A stretch of DNA of 64,000 bases from Hevea brasiliensis. Lineage: Eukaryota; Streptophyta; Magnoliopsida; Malpighiales; Euphorbiaceae. A program made the translations under genes and the position numbers. This document shows, in pieces, positions 10,602 through 23,365 of the stretch (positions are counted from its first letter, which is position 1; the number at the start of each line of letters is the position of its first letter). Under the pieces are notes generated by a model. It saw nothing but the letters and a program-made list of their open reading frames with translations, was not told the origin of the DNA and made no database searches. The stretch spans positions 82,387,652 to 82,451,651 of the forward strand of contig NC_079496.1 in NCBI RefSeq assembly GCF_030052815.1. Reading direction: 5' to 3'.

Positions 10602-13095
10602 TGTAACACCCCTCACCCGTCTACAATGTAGCCGAGTAAGGCGTGCTACATTCGGTGCCGGAGCACCCTATCTTGTCTTATCATTTACAATATTAATTTA
10701 ATATCTATTTAATTTTATTATCTCACTTGTAGAATTTTTTTTTATCCCATTTCATTTTTATGGAGACCCAGACAGAGTCCCCTCTATTCTATTAGTGCAT
10801 GGTGGGTTTCATATTACCTATTAAAACAATTTATATCCATTTCATCTATTCATTCATCATATCACTTCTCATGCTCATATCAATTTCAAGAAAATAAATG
10901 ACATTTCATTCATATAAAGTTTACATATACAATAATTTACAATTTATATACAATCCAAAATTATTTACATTATTTACTTATGTACAGTGATCCAGAATGC
11001 AAAATTTAAATACACATGAGCCCTATCCAAAATGAACTGGTGAGGTGACACTGACTCTGTAGCAAATCTGATCCTCTCTATCTGTAATCTCCTACTACTG
11101 TTGCGGCTGCTAGTGCTCTCCAATACCTACGCGTGGTAAGAACCAACGTGCTAAGCATAACTCTTAGTGGTGCATAAATAAGGAAAAAACAAAACAACTA
11201 AACAATTTAAAATAATTATTTAACGTATGGCCATCGGGCAGGCATAAGCCAGTAATAATAAAAATTGGCACTATGGCCATCGGGCAGGCATAAAGCCAGT
11301 AGAACAATCTTCTTAGACATATGTTGTCTGTCAATGATTATCCCTATGTGCAGTACTGCGATATGTAGTCCTTAATTGGTATACCAATCGATCTAAGCTA
11401 TATAAATGAGTCTAGGCGTACTTTGGGCAAAATAATGTTATTTCATACCTATAGTTTCATTAATTCATGTCATTTTTATGCTTAACAAAGTATTCTATTT
11501 TATTTCATATCATGTGCTAAGTTATTTTATGAACCTTTCTCAAGGTCCAAAAATTAGCAGTTTCTAGAGCCTGTCTTTGTCTAATTAATTGGTCATGTTA
11601 TAGTAATTTTTAGGCCTAGGGTTCTTCATAGAAGTTGTTACCCTATGTCTTATAGTCACTCAAAAATTTTTATTACAATTTTTCAAGTTTTGTAGAATTA
11701 ATTATGGCCAAATTACTTGCCTAGACTCTTGTACCCTGTTCTACCAGGATTCATGTTCAGGTCAGAAATTTTGACTCCCAGTTTAGGGTTCTTATGTTCA
11801 TAATTTAAGGACCAAGTCTAAAAGAAAGTTGGAGCCCTATTTCTTAGAGTTCCAGATCAGCATGGCTTATCCTAATTAGAGCTTCCTAGTGGGAGATATG
11901 GCTAAATGAGTGTTCTGGGGTCAAATGATCACTTAGAAAATTTCCAGAATTCATATACTAACTTAAACTAATAAATTGGCCTAGTTCCCTTAGTGTCTGG
12001 ATTCTGGTCAAAAGACCAATTTTTTAAATGTATGTCTTATAGAAATTTTGCCACTAGTTTCATTGAATTTGGGTTTTTGTAGACCAAGTTATGGTGATCT
12101 TGCCAAAGCTGGTCGGGTGAGCTTTAGTCCAGGAAATTCTGGGCAAAATGGTGCAGGTCAGTTTGGTATCCTAACTTGAGTCAACAATTTCATTTAATTA
12201 GAGACATTTCTGGGCTTGGTATTCTCAATAAAAGTTGTACTTCTATGTCTAATATTTCCAATAGTATAAAATTCAGGTCATTTGGACGTGTCTAGAGTGA
12301 GTTATGGCGAAATGAACATGCACTGTTCATTTGGTCATTTTTTTGGATTTAGTGTTTGGATGCCTGGATTGGGACAGCAAATTGACCAAGATTTTGATAG
12401 AATTTAGGCTGGGTTTCTTCATGAAAAATGGAGAATTTTTAGTCTAGTTTCACCTGCAATTGGTCTCACACTAATTGGAGTCACACAATTTCAGTTATAA
12501 CTCAAACAAGACACTGGACTCATAGGTCCAAATTTCCTATATAAAAGAAGCACTCCCAATATTCCATCCTCCTTACTCCCAACTACAATTTATCATTCAT
12601 AAAACTTCAAATAATCAAAAAACAGTCTCAACAAGATCAATCTCAAGCCATAACACCAAGGTGCCAAAATTAATTCAAACCCTAGCTCAAAATTTCTCAA
12701 ATATTCAAATCCTACTTCACGCACATCAATTGTTCAAAGTCTCATAATCACCATCAAAGCCACCCATAAACATCTTCAATTACATCAAAACTCATCAAAC
12801 ACTTTCTTAATTCATGGCTGCCAAAAAATTGAAGTGGCTCATACATGGATATTTTCTTTCAATTCTTTCAAATTCTAAGTCAATTCATGCTTCCAACATG
12901 AAATCTAAAGAGAAATTAAAGAATAGTAGTACTAACCTTTTTTAGCAGAATTTTCCCAAGCTTAAACTTTAATTTCTTTCTTTTTCTAGACTGACAAACA
13001 CTCTCCCAAGAGGAATTGACAAGGTTTAATGAAGGAAATTTAGGGTTTAGTGGTAGGAATTCAAGGTTATGGAGAGAGAAATTATATAAATTGTT
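10602..13095 (-). repeat. 5' LTR of element C, truncated
   Basis: It is collinear with 5609-8372 of the other LTR apart from a ~290-bp internal deletion near 11224 (relative to about 6235-6525), which falls in the 'ggccatcgggcaggcataa' repeat area. The LTR 5' part (about 700 bp, including the 5S-like block) is missing; similarity fades between 13083 and 13101. Confidence 0.85.
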
Positions 13096-14340
13096 AAGCA
13101 CTTTTTAGACTTTTGTGGTTTGTGTATATATAAAACTTTTCTCATACAAGTAATGCCTCCATATCTTCCATACGAAGATAATTACTGCTAACTCCAGATC
13201 ATGGGTAGGGTAGTTCTTCTCATGCGGCCTTAGCTGTCTGGAAGCAAAGGTGACCACTTTCCCCTTTTGCATTAGAACACACTCTAACCCATTATGGGAA
13301 GCATCACTGTAGACCACAAAGTCTTTTCCCGACACTGGCTGTGTCAACACTAGTGCCTCTGTTAACATAGCCTTCAATCTCTCAAAACTGGCTTGACACT
13401 TGTCATTCCAGTTAAATCTTACATTCTTATGTAGCAACTTGGTCAGCGGAGTCGCTATCAAAGAAAACCCCTTCATAAACCTTCTGTAATACCCAGCTAG
13501 CCCCAAGAAACTTCTGGCTTTAGTTGCATTTCTGGGAGGCTTCCATTCCATCACTACTTCAATCTTCTTAGAATGCACTCTAATACCATCAGCTGATACT
13601 ATAAATCTAAGAAAAGCAATCTCATTCAACCAGAAGTCACACTTAGACAGCTTAGCATATAGTTTCTTCTCTCTCAATGTTTACAAAACAATTCTCAAAT
13701 GCTCTCATGCTCCTCTTTGTTCTTGGAATACACCAGAATGTAAGTATGGATGAAAGATGCAGTTCATAAGGTCTATGAATGCTGTTGGTGCAGTTGTCAA
13801 CCCAAATGACATCACCAGAAATTCATAGTGCCATATCGAGTCCTGAATGCAGTCTTAGGCACATCTGCATCCTTTACCCTTAGCTGATGATGCCCTGAAC
13901 TGAGATCAATCTTCAAAAATATGCCTCCTCCCTTCAATTGATCAAACAGATAATCAATTCTGGGCAATGGGTACTTGTTCTTCATAGTTACTTTATTTAG
14001 CTACCGGTAGTCAATGCATAGCCTCAAAGTGCCATGCTTCTTTTTCACAAACAGCATCGGAGCTCCCCACAGTGACACACTAGGGTGTATGAACCCTTTG
14101 TCCAGTAACTCCTCTAACTAGATTTTCAGCTTCTTCAATTCAGTAGGTGCCATCCTATAAGGAGCAATCGAGATTGGTGCTGTACCCGGCATAACCTCAA
14201 TAGCAAATTCGACTTCCCTTTCTGGTGGCAAACTAGGTAATTCTTTAGGGAACACATCAAGGAAGTTACTTACAATAGGTATGCCACACAGATCAAACTT
14301 GGTCTGCTAGTATCAACCACGTGTGCCAAGTAGGCTTCAT
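13096..14340 (-). pseudogene. F pol: reverse transcriptase and partial RNase H (broken)
   Basis: 13105-13677 encodes the end of RT and the start of RNase H: '[19 protein letters not shown]', '[12 protein letters not shown]', '[18 protein letters not shown]', 'DLELAVIIF'. It ends in altered residues where C's deletion begins. Upstream (13678-14340) the RT palm is recognisable but frameshifted. The sequence encoding the FVDD catalytic motif is gone: relative to 51661-51690 of element I about 29 bases are deleted near 13739, removing the catalytic aspartates and shifting frame. The copy cannot make active RT. Confidence 0.85.
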
Positions 14341-14374
14341 AGCCTCTTCTCATCAATTTCCTTGCAGCAGTGGC

Positions 14375-14759
14375 TCAAATGATATTAGATAGAAAATCTG
14401 TCCTTTCCCCCATAACTGTTATCTCACCATTCTCATGAGTTTTTAATGTAATTCTCTTCAATCTACAATCCACTATTGCCTGATGATGTGACAGCCAATC
14501 CATTCCCAAGATCACGTCAAACTGGTGGAAGGGCAATTTAATTAGGTTTACTGAGAACTCATACCCCTGAATCCTCAATGGGCAACCTTTGCACACTTTA
14601 TTTACCACCACACTGTGGCCTAGTGGGTTAGTGACTAGAATATCTTGATCACTTTCCTCTACTTAAATTCCCCTTTCCACGGGTAATTTAATGCAGATGT
14701 ATGAATGCGTTAATCCTGGATCTACCAATGCATGCACAAGTATGTCATAGAGAAAGAAC
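14375..14759 (-). pseudogene. F pol: aspartic protease region (broken)
   Basis: The retropepsin-like motif reads HALVDPGLTHSY (about 14700-14735), with the catalytic Asp followed by Pro-Gly as in H. The downstream part carries 'PLGHSVVVNKVCKGCPLRI', 'VILGMDWLSHHQAIVDC' and 'GERTDFLSNII'. A stop separates the two halves near 14660. The protease would cut the Gag-Pol polyprotein. It is matched by 52317-52703 of element I. Confidence 0.8.
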
Positions 14760-16031
14760 ATACCCCAAATGACATCTGGAGCATCCTGCTCCTCTTGAGC
14801 CCTCATGGCATATGCCCTTGCTGGTGCCCTAGCCTCGAGCCTCTCAGCTAACTCTGATGCAGGCCTCTGTGATGTACCAGCTGCCTTAGATTTACCTGGC
14901 CTTCTACCCCTTCGAGCTACAGGGGTAGGCCTGTCTGTTGGTGCTGGAGCAACTGTAACTGTAACAATTCTCCTTGGGCAATCTCTAATCTGATGCTCTG
15001 TAAACTCACACTGAAAACATCCCCTAGTTACTCGCCAACACTCGCCTTTGTGCCACTTATGACAATGTGGACATGCTGAAGAGGCTATTGGGGCTAATCC
15101 CCTATACACCTTCCCTGGAGAGCTGCCCACTAATGGTGTGGACTAGCCTCTCCTCAGTGTGAACTGAGATCTGGGCCTTTGGGACTGGCCCTGACCTTGT
15201 GTCTGACTAGAACCCTGAGCAAGAGGACCTCTGAAATTCTTACCAGGTGCAGAGGATGAACTGGTCTGACCTGGACCTCTTTTCCACTGTCTATCCCTTC
15301 TGCTTTGCTCATTAATTCTGACCCTTTCAACTCTCAATGCAGCTTCAACCAACTGAGCAAAGTCAGTGATCCTCAATGCGGTAATAAGCAATTTGATGTT
15401 ATCATTTAATCCTTCTTCGAATCTTCTGCACCTCTCAGCCTATGTGGGTATTATTTCCCTTCCATACTGGCTCAGTTTCATAAATTCTCTTTCATACCAC
15501 TGACAGTTGTCTCTGCCTCAGACTGATAAATTTCCTTCTTCTCTCTTCCAAGTACACATTACTGATATACTTCTTTTTAAGCTCTGTAAGAAAGAATTCC
15601 CATGTGATCTAATTTGGTTGCACATTCCTGAATATTGTGTCCCACCTCTGATAAGCATCATCCTGAAGCAGGGACACAACACCCTCCAGGTTCTGCTCTG
15701 GGGTGCAGTGGAGTTGTCTCAGTACCCTTTCCGTTCTGTCTAGCTAATTTTTGGCTATTATAGGATCATCTTCCTTCTTTCCCAGAAAGTCCACAGCCCC
15801 ATACTTTTTTAACTTCTCCATATGGGACTTCTGGGATGACTGCTAAGGTGATGGAAGGGCCCCAGTCATTTGTTTGAAAAACTAGGCCATTTGTTGAAAT
15901 AGGGCTTGCTGAGGCTGTGCAGGTGCCTCTTATGCTAGTGGAGTAGGTTTTCCACTGCCTCTAGCTTCAGCCATGGGTGGAGCATGGCTCTCCACCTCTT
16001 CCTCTACGGCTCTCTGTGATGCCAAGTCCAT
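14760..16031 (-). pseudogene. F gag pseudogene
   Basis: The start codon at 16029-16031 begins MDLASQRAVEEEVESHAP. The capsid part is readable with stops and at least one frameshift (the frame at 15143-15391 differs from that of the start). 15143-15391 holds the basic linker and 14990-15090 the zinc knuckle: 'CPHCHKWHKGEC' then 'CFQCEFTEHQIRDC'. The WHKGE signature is shared with gags C, G and I and separates this lineage from H/D/J, which have 'CETCGK.H.G.C'. Confidence 0.8.
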
Positions 16032-16141
16032 ATCCTAACCAAAATAACCAAAACACATAGATCTGTATTAGTGTCACCTCAACTCTTACAAATACAATGC
16101 ATGGTATGTATTCTATCTAAACCTAGAAATGCCTAAACCAT

Positions 16142-16153
16142 GCTCTGATACCA
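16142..16153 (-). other. Primer binding site of element F
   Basis: The plus strand reads 'gctctgatacca' (initiator tRNA-Met type), eight bases from the LTR end TGATACCCC at 16161. Confidence 0.9.
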
Positions 16154-16160
16154 CTAAATA

Positions 16161-16941
16161 TGATACCCCTTACCCATCTACAGTGTAGCCGAGCGATGCA
16201 TGTCACATTCGGTGCCGGAGCGCCATAATTTATCTTATTACATTCTTAATAATCACATTTAATTTATTTAATTTGGGATCAATTTATTAACTACAGAAAC
16301 TAACGGAGTTTCCCCTAAATTTATTAATATTTGATGTTTTCCCACCTGTTAAAAATCTCAATAATAATAATTCTAATAACGTAAATTATCTATCTCAATT
16401 TTTTTAAACTCAAATTTTCATTCATATAATTCATACATAATTAAAATGGTACTCACATTCATAAATAAAAGACTCCATTTCATTAATTTACATAAATTTA
16501 CAAATAATTACATAAGTCCATAATTTTACATAACAAAATAAATGTCTAATTACAAAATACAAAACTACTATCAAGCCAAGTGGGTCTTACCAAAATACAC
16601 TGCAAATGTAGCGACACTAGAAACAATGCAGATCTGGACTCTGTTTCCCAGTCTAAGGTCTACTGGGCTCACGCTCTTAGTCTCCAGTAGTTATACATGG
16701 TAAAAAAAGTGACGCTTTAAGCAATGCAGCTTAGTGGTGTCAATATAAAATAAAAATAAACTAAATAGATAAATATGCAGAAATTATGTTGTTATTTCAT
16801 ACAAACTGAAATTTTTGGTAATTATTAATAATATTATTAATTTAGTACTTTTTATGTTCATTATTTGGTATTAAATTATTAAGACTTATTTTAGTTGCCC
16901 AAGTAACCTATACCAGTTAACTGGACTAGATAAACGGGTAA
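16161..16941 (-). repeat. F 5' LTR, piece 1 of 3
   Basis: It starts TGATACCCCTTACCC (the LTR 3' end; the expected TGTAAC or TGTGAC has mutated) and includes the shared terminal hairpin region. It is interrupted by solo LTR E at 16942 within 'aaacgggtaa|actggcactggg', an uninterrupted form of which exists at about 46930-46950 in element I. Confidence 0.85.
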
Positions 16942-18907
16942 TGTAACACCCTTCACCCGTCTACAGTGTAGCCGAGCAAGGCGTGCCACACGGCGTACCG
17001 GAGCACCTGATCTTATCTTATTTCATTATAGTTCTTGATGTATTTATTCAAAAATGGTTTAGGCACTAACATTGTTTATTAAATCTCACTAGTGTAGTAA
17101 ATATCACATATTCTCCATATTCACAATTTCAATCTCATTCATATTCAGAATCAACTCATATATCAAAATGTTCAATTCCATTAAGTAACATAATTTGTCA
17201 ACTAATTACATAAGTTCACAGTCTACATATTATATAAATTAATTACATCACAAACTTACTCAATGCAATTTCTTAATTTGAATTACAATATAAGAAATAA
17301 TTAAAATATAGAAAATACATTATATACTTAATGTGAGCCCTATCTACATGCATTGCTGAGGAGGTGACAACCTTGAACTCTTCTGACACTTTTGCAGATC
17401 TGGACTCCAAAATCTCAGTTGAAGTACCTGCGCGAGGAAATAATTCCATCGCTCTAAGTATTTCTGCTTAGTGGTGCAATAATACAAAAATAAAATAATA
17501 TATACAAATAAAGAAAGAAATAAATCATAATTCGGATACTTAAGAATTAATTTAATTTTGGTATGGTATTTCTAGTATCAACTATCTTATATACTAGTTT
17601 GATCTTCTTTGGAAGTACTAAGTTATAACCTTTCAGTAATAATACCTAGTATACAAATTATTCTAATTGTATTGTATTTTAAGTCTCTACGATTCTGCAA
17701 ATTGTATTTTTATTATGTTTCTATTGCCAATCTCTTTTACTCATTTCATTCAATACTTAATTTAATTGTACTGAAATTTCATTATACTTAACTTAACTGC
17801 CTGAATTGAAAAATGTTTTAATTGACTGCCCATGTAGCCTATACATTGACCAAATAGGATAAACGGTTAAAATAGCACTAGGTACCTAGTACCTCGGGCC
17901 GTCACACCATCGGTCACAAAGTGTTTTCCGGTGTGCAAACAGTGTGGCTAAAAAGCCATATAATTAATTAGTAAGGCAATAAACCGAGTATCATAACATA
18001 ATCTGTATAGCCATAGGCTATTAAAAATCCGTATAGCCATAGGTCATTAAAAACATAATCCGTATAGCCATAGGCTATTAAAAATCCATATAGCCATAGG
18101 TTATTAAAATCTGTACAGCTATCAGTACCTATTGGCTATGCCAACCTATCCAAACTAGTCAACTAGGCAATACTAGGGCATTCACAAGCTTAAACATTTA
18201 ATTCTTTACTTTTAGGGTTCATAGGTCATTATGCCTTTCACTGGTCAACAAAATGTTGACCCTTTTTATACATCATGGATAGGTTGATTCTAGTATCAAC
18301 ATGTCACAATTCACATTTCAATATGTTGCCAGTATAGTGCAATTTGCAATTCTCACAAGTTGGCATTTATTGCGAAATTATTTCTATGCTTCATTGCATA
18401 TTATTATCAATTTTTCAGTTTTAGTGTGCTAGATTAGTCTAGCTAAATGTCCTATTTCCATTGATTTTTAGCTTCTGGTCAAAGAGCAAATTTGTAGCTC
18501 TATGTCTTATTGAACTTTTGGCACAGATTTCAGGTCATTCTGAGTTGTTTGGACCAAGATATGGTCAATTTACTAAAGCTAGACATATTATATTTTCAAT
18601 GCAAGTTTAGGTCATTTTTTCAGTCAAATTCCATTCTGGCAGATTTAATACTGTAACTTGGGCAAGCAATTTGACTTGGTTCTGGTCATTTCTGGGCTTT
18701 GGTGTCTTCATAAGAGTTGTAGCTCTATGTCTAATCTTTCTATTGATATAAATTTCAAGTCATTTGGACTTATTTTGAGTGAGTTATGGTCAAATGAGTG
18801 ACTACTGTTCTTATGGTCAAATTCTGGGTTCCAATGGTTCTGGACAGTTTTGATACCTCAACTTGTGCAAGCTATATGACTTAGTAAATGGCATTTCTAG
18901 GTTCTGT
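16942..18907 (-). repeat. Solo LTR E, left part
   Basis: The LTR 3' portion has the conserved terminal 'gtctacagtgtagccgag' stretch and a 'ccatcggtcac' region near 17910. Modules of the ~200-bp family start near 18490 and 18700. No gene is seen; short open frames here lack any recognisable domain. Confidence 0.8.
18001..18120. repeat. Minisatellite in LTR E
   Basis: About five imperfect copies of a 28-34 base unit built on 'gtatagccataggctatta'. The GCC...GGC parts make each unit partly self-complementary. Other LTR families carry different short arrays at the corresponding place (G near 35178, D near 21533). Confidence 0.8.
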
Positions 18908-19083
18908 TGTAACACCCCTATGTTCGGTGGTGCATTCTACTGTTCCGGTGACCAGTGTCTGTCCAGACAGCTAGAATGCCTAGAACTACATTTAAATGTT
19001 ATTGAGGAGTCATAAAATAATGAAATATAAGAAAAGAAAATACAAGAAAAACAAAGGAAAAATAATAGCAATGAAATGTAACC

Positions 19084-19132
19084 AAGTGAAACGAGCTGAG
19101 AACTATAGTAATGGGTGACCACACGGGGAAGT
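19084..19132 (+). promoter_or_regulatory. 5S-internal-promoter-like block in D 5' LTR
   Basis: It reads 'aagtgaaacgagctgag', then 'gtaatgggtgacc', then 'cggggaagttac', about 177 bases from the LTR start. The sister copy at 24986 keeps the box-A-like GTTAA better. Confidence 0.5.
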
Positions 19133-21532
19133 TACGGCACAGGCAATAGCCAACCCCAGGACTGCAGGAAACCCTCAGAATTTAGTTTCGAGACATAATT
19201 AAAGACTTACTGAAGTATAAATGTCATTAGAAATATCAAAGACAAAATTAATTAATTAGTACAAAGAAAAACGAGAAATCGAGAAAATGACGAAACTCGG
19301 TATTACCGAAAAATCAAGAATGCAACCCGAATAGGGGCATTGTGGTCATTTGACACCTAGAGTTGCCTTTTGACCTCAATGTCCATTAAAAATAATTAAT
19401 ATTACACTTTAGAAATGACATGAAAAATTAAATTGAGATACATTATGTAAATAGTAAAAGATTTGTGGCAAATGAGCAAAATTAAGGAAATTAAGATTAA
19501 TGAATTGTTTAACCAAGTTAGTGCTCCAATAGTGACATCTTAAGGGACCCATATTAAGAATTAGTGGACTGAAACTACCATCTTCAACCTCAAAGTTAAG
19601 AACCAGCCAAATGGAAAAACACCATGAATCCTCCATAACCGTCCATAGTGAGAGCTCCATGCAAGCATGTTCTAGCCACTTTTTCCATTAGGTTCCTTCG
19701 TTAACTTTGCTCCTCACCTTGCAAGGAAGAGTTTGATAGCAATTTTAAGAAGTTTACTGAGGTTTTGATCAAGCTTCAACAGTGGTAAGTGAGTGTTTTT
19801 AATTCTTGTTTCATTAAAAGTGTAACCAAGGTTGTGGGTAGTTGATTTATGAAAGAATTTTTAAAGTTTGATGTTTTAATGCTGATGTACATTTTGGTAG
19901 GCATGGAAATTCAGTATATGTAGCTTGTTTTTACTTGTTTATGGTTTTTTAAGATATTGTTATTGATGGCAGCATGGATATGTGTATAATGGTTTGGAAT
20001 TGGGTATGTAAATGGGGTATGTTCATGTGGTTAAATGGTGTAAATGGACTTTAGAAATTCTGTGCTATAGTGTGCATATTGAGAATGGTTACAAGCTATC
20101 AAAAATGACCAAAATGTGTTGTTAAATGTGTTAATGGTAAGGTACAAACTAGAATTGGCATGAAGGAAGTAAATTGGTAAGTGTTGAATATGTAATTGGT
20201 AAGTGATGAGGAGTGTATAGTAGGGCAGTGTATGTTTTGGCTTAGAACCTTAAGTGTGTGACGCCAATTGGTATGAGACCAATTGGAGGTGAAACTAGGC
20301 ACAAAATGTGCCAACTTTCATGAAGGAAGCTTACCAAAATTCTGCCTAGAAGGTGACTTGAAAAATGACCAAATCCGGATTAGTGACTTGAAAGCCTGAA
20401 AATTGACCATTTGGGCAGTAGTTAGTGTTTTTACTATAACTTACTCAAAACAGGTCCAATTGACCTGAAATTTTTACTATGAATATTGTAGACATAGATC
20501 TACAATTCTTATGAAGACACCAAAGCCCAGAAATGGCCAGAACCAAGCCAAATAGCTTGCACAAGTTCAAGTACCAAAACTGGCCGAACCAAAAGTGACC
20601 TAAAAATGACCTAAGCCTACCATTTTAGTGCATTCTATCTAGCATTGGTCAATTGACCATATCTTGGTCTACACAACTCAGAATTACCTGAAATTTTTCC
20701 CCGCATGCAATAAGACATAGACATACAAGTTTGTAGTTTGGACCGAAACTCAAAAATCAAGGGAACTAGGTCGTCTGGCTAGGTAAAAATAGTACACCAA
20801 AATCCGGTAAATTGCAATAAAATGCAATACACTTAGAAATGAAATTGGTAACATATACCAACACTAAAGGGCTATAAAATGTGACATATTGGTAACACTA
20901 GAATTGACTCAGTTAGAGTGCATCAAGGGTCAACATTATAGGTTGACTAATGAAATGAATTGAAGGGAATAGTACCAAGAAAATTTAAATATTGGATTTT
21001 ATTGTTAGAAACAAATTCATTGAGTACTGAAACACTTTAAATTGTGTGTTTCAGTTGAAAAAGATATTGAGAAGCATAAGGAACACTAAGTCAGAGCCAA
21101 GGGGCATATATCAGAGGTCTGTGCATAATACTTTTTATATTCACTGCTTTTACTAGAAAATTTATTTGGAGAAATGAGTTATGAATAATTTTTTATTGTT
21201 TTGGCTTTGGGAATTTTATTTGGAAATTATTGTGTTGCCTACTTTGCAAATGGAAATTTTGAGATAAAATGTGATTTGTGATTTTTTTGAAATATTGTGA
21301 TTTCTAATTGTTTTGATTCACACATGGCATGACAATATTACTATGTTCCTCCTCCATTTATGGGGTGAGTGTGATTATATTCCTCCCTCTTTGACTTGTC
21401 AGTCTGAGGTGAGTGTGAATGAGTTCTCATTATCTAGCTAGCTTCCTCCCTCATTGATTTTGATTATTGGGGTGAGTGTGCCTTGTCGTGGTGTACAACA
21501 CGGCATGTTCGAAAAAATTTATGTCATGGCCT

Positions 21533-21725
21533 AAATTGTGTTATTGACTGGTAAAACTGTGTTACTCAGTTATTTGATCAAATTGTGTTATTGATTTGCA
21601 AAACTGTGTTACTCAGTTATTTGATCAAATTGTGTTATTGATTGGCAAAACTGTGTTACTCAGTTATTGGATCAAATTGTGTTATTGATTGGCAACAATG
21701 TGTTATTCAATTGTTTGATCAAATT
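21533..21725 (+). repeat. 47-bp minisatellite in D 5' LTR (4 units)
   Basis: Four tandem copies of a unit beginning 'aaattgtgttattgattgg' and containing 'actgtgttactcag'. The 3' LTR has three units (27423-27565), so slippage or recombination after insertion explains most of the LTR length difference. J LTRs carry the same array in reverse orientation (53736-53890). Confidence 0.85.
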
Positions 21726-22494
21726 TGTGTTATATGAGCTTTGAAAAATTGTGAATTGTTTGGATTGTAAATTGTCAATAAAAGTTTTACATGCCGCATT
21801 TTAAATTGTTATTGTGGACCACTGAGTAAATTTTACTCAGCGATAGCTTTTCATTGCTTTCGCAGGTAGACAGACTAACAGGGCAGCAGACTAGGCTACT
21901 TGTACTACATTTTGAGATTTCATTGGGTATATTGAGTATACTATATTTTGTATTTTGTGCTGTAATGTATGTTCACTGTATGTATATATTGTTCTTGGTT
22001 TTGAGCAATTGTAAATTAAAATTGTACATTAAAATTGTAAACTAAATTTGTAACTATTTTGGCTTGTAAATATTGTGATATATTTCTTTTATCTCAACTT
22101 TTGAAAATACTAAAAAATTATTATGGATTTGAGATGGAAAATATTGAGAAACTTATTGTGTTGATTGGATATTGGAGTTTGGGGATTGAACAAAATATTG
22201 GAAGTGCTTTTTATAGGTTTTTGAAGAACTGTTTTATTCAAAATACAGATAGCACTCTGCTAAAATTTTTACAGAAATTATTAATATTTTAAATGTGTTA
22301 TTTGGTTTCACTTTAATTAAAAAAATTTTTAACACCTGTAAATAGTGCTCACCACTGTAAAAAGAAGTAAGAAAAGGTTTAAAATCCCTTGTAGTGTATT
22401 TAATGGGTTATCAATAGACGAAGTTGGTAATTCATTAGGTATACTACGGGATCATGTTATGCCTTACGAAGGGGTAGGGTGTGACATGTTTTAG

Positions 22495-22506
22495 TGGTAT
22501 CAAAGC
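22495..22506 (+). other. Primer binding site of element D
   Basis: TGGTATCAAAGC, one change from the initiator tRNA-Met match TGGTATCAGAGC, nine bases after the 5' LTR. Confidence 0.85.
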
Positions 22507-22675
22507 TAGTTTTTAAATTCTGTTTTGACCTATAATTTGAATATTCTTTCTTCATAGTATAACTGCTCAATGTCATTGTTTGATACATACAGTACATTAC
22601 ATTATAAATATGTACTAACAGGAGGAAATCTCCTTGTGTTGGTTGTATAGGAAATAGAAAATCCTATGAAAAGAT

Positions 22676-23335
22676 ATGGAAGAGAAAAATGAAATAATAG
22701 AACAATCTGTGATAGTAGAAGTACAAGTTGAGGCCCCAGCTCCACAAAGTATCGAAGGCCCGACTGTACCAGTTTTACCTGTACAAATTACTGCACAAAT
22801 GGCCTAACAAATGGCTACTTTCTTTCAACAAATGGCTGATAATCTGTTAGCCCAAGCCCAAGTACAAACCCAACCCCCACAAGGGCAGTGTGAAATAGAG
22901 AAAAGGGAGAAACCTATGGGTCAGAGCTCGAGCAGTAATTTGGGGAAGAGAAAAGAATTTAAGGAGTCCCGAGCTCAGGGATATAGCAGAGGTGGATCAT
23001 CAGGGCAGAGAACACCAAGATCTAGTCGTTGAACAACCAGAAGTTCCTATTCTGCCCGTTTCTGCCATGTTTGTGGTAAGCTACATGGAGGTATTTGTCG
23101 TAAGGCCTCTAGAGCCTGCTACAATTATGGAAAGCTTGGACACTTTGTTAGAGATTGTACTAGAGCACCTCGATCTGCTCTCCAAAGTTCACAGACAATC
23201 AATAGAGGTCGAGATAGAAATAGAGTTGGTACTCCTCACAACCATAACATACTGAATCAACCCGAACATAATAGCTCATTAGTTAGAGCGTCCACTATAC
23301 GCCAAGGAGAAAGAACAAAAACTTCAAATGTAGAT
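22676..23335 (+). pseudogene. D gag remnant lacking the capsid core
   Basis: The start codon at 22676 opens an acidic N-terminus. A TAA at 22805-22807 interrupts it, and the frame continues through 'QMATFFQQMADNLLAQAQ' directly into the basic pre-knuckle linker ('GQSSSSNLGKRKEF'). Compared with H, some 250 residues of the capsid core are absent. A TGA at 23030-23032 precedes the zinc knuckle (about 23066-23158): 'CHVCGKLHGGICRKA' then 'ACYNYGKLGHFVRDC', where the second Cys of the CCHC module has become Tyr. Such a Gag could not assemble alone. Confidence 0.8.
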
Positions 23336-23365
23336 GCTGGTAAGTTCTTAATTAAAAAAAAAAAA

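Larger units (their letters stand above)
5609..13095 (-). mobile_element. Element C: gag-only retrotransposon with 3.5 kb LTR
   Basis: 3' LTR 5609-9086, PPT 9087-9100, a 1.5 kb internal region with only a gag frame, PBS 10585-10596, and 5' LTR from 10602. The 5' LTR breaks off near 13083-13101, where F's RNase H sequence starts. Compared with element I, about 1.2 kb of F's pol (the integrase N-terminus and core) is also missing here, so one deletion probably removed the end of C and that part of F. No target duplication can be checked. It fits the TR-GAG description: long terminal repeats, gag, no pol. Confidence 0.85.
18908..22486 (+). repeat. 5' LTR of element D (3579 bp)
   Basis: It starts TGTAACACCCC and ends GGTGTGACA. 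Near the start is 'ctactgttccggtgacc' followed by 'ctgtccagacag'. Modules lie near 20271, 20430 and 20650, and a 47-base minisatellite at 21533-21725. It is closely similar to the 3' LTR by eye, with scattered substitutions and one minisatellite unit more. Confidence 0.92.

Noticed and set aside
18001..18120. CRISPR-like array
   Set aside because: Units are imperfect and contiguous without unique spacers, in plant LTR sequence. It is a minisatellite.
22059..22292. 77-codon plus-strand frame near the D 5' LTR end
   Set aside because: AT-rich LTR sequence without a domain. The 3' LTR copy (about 27900-28130) has indels that break it.
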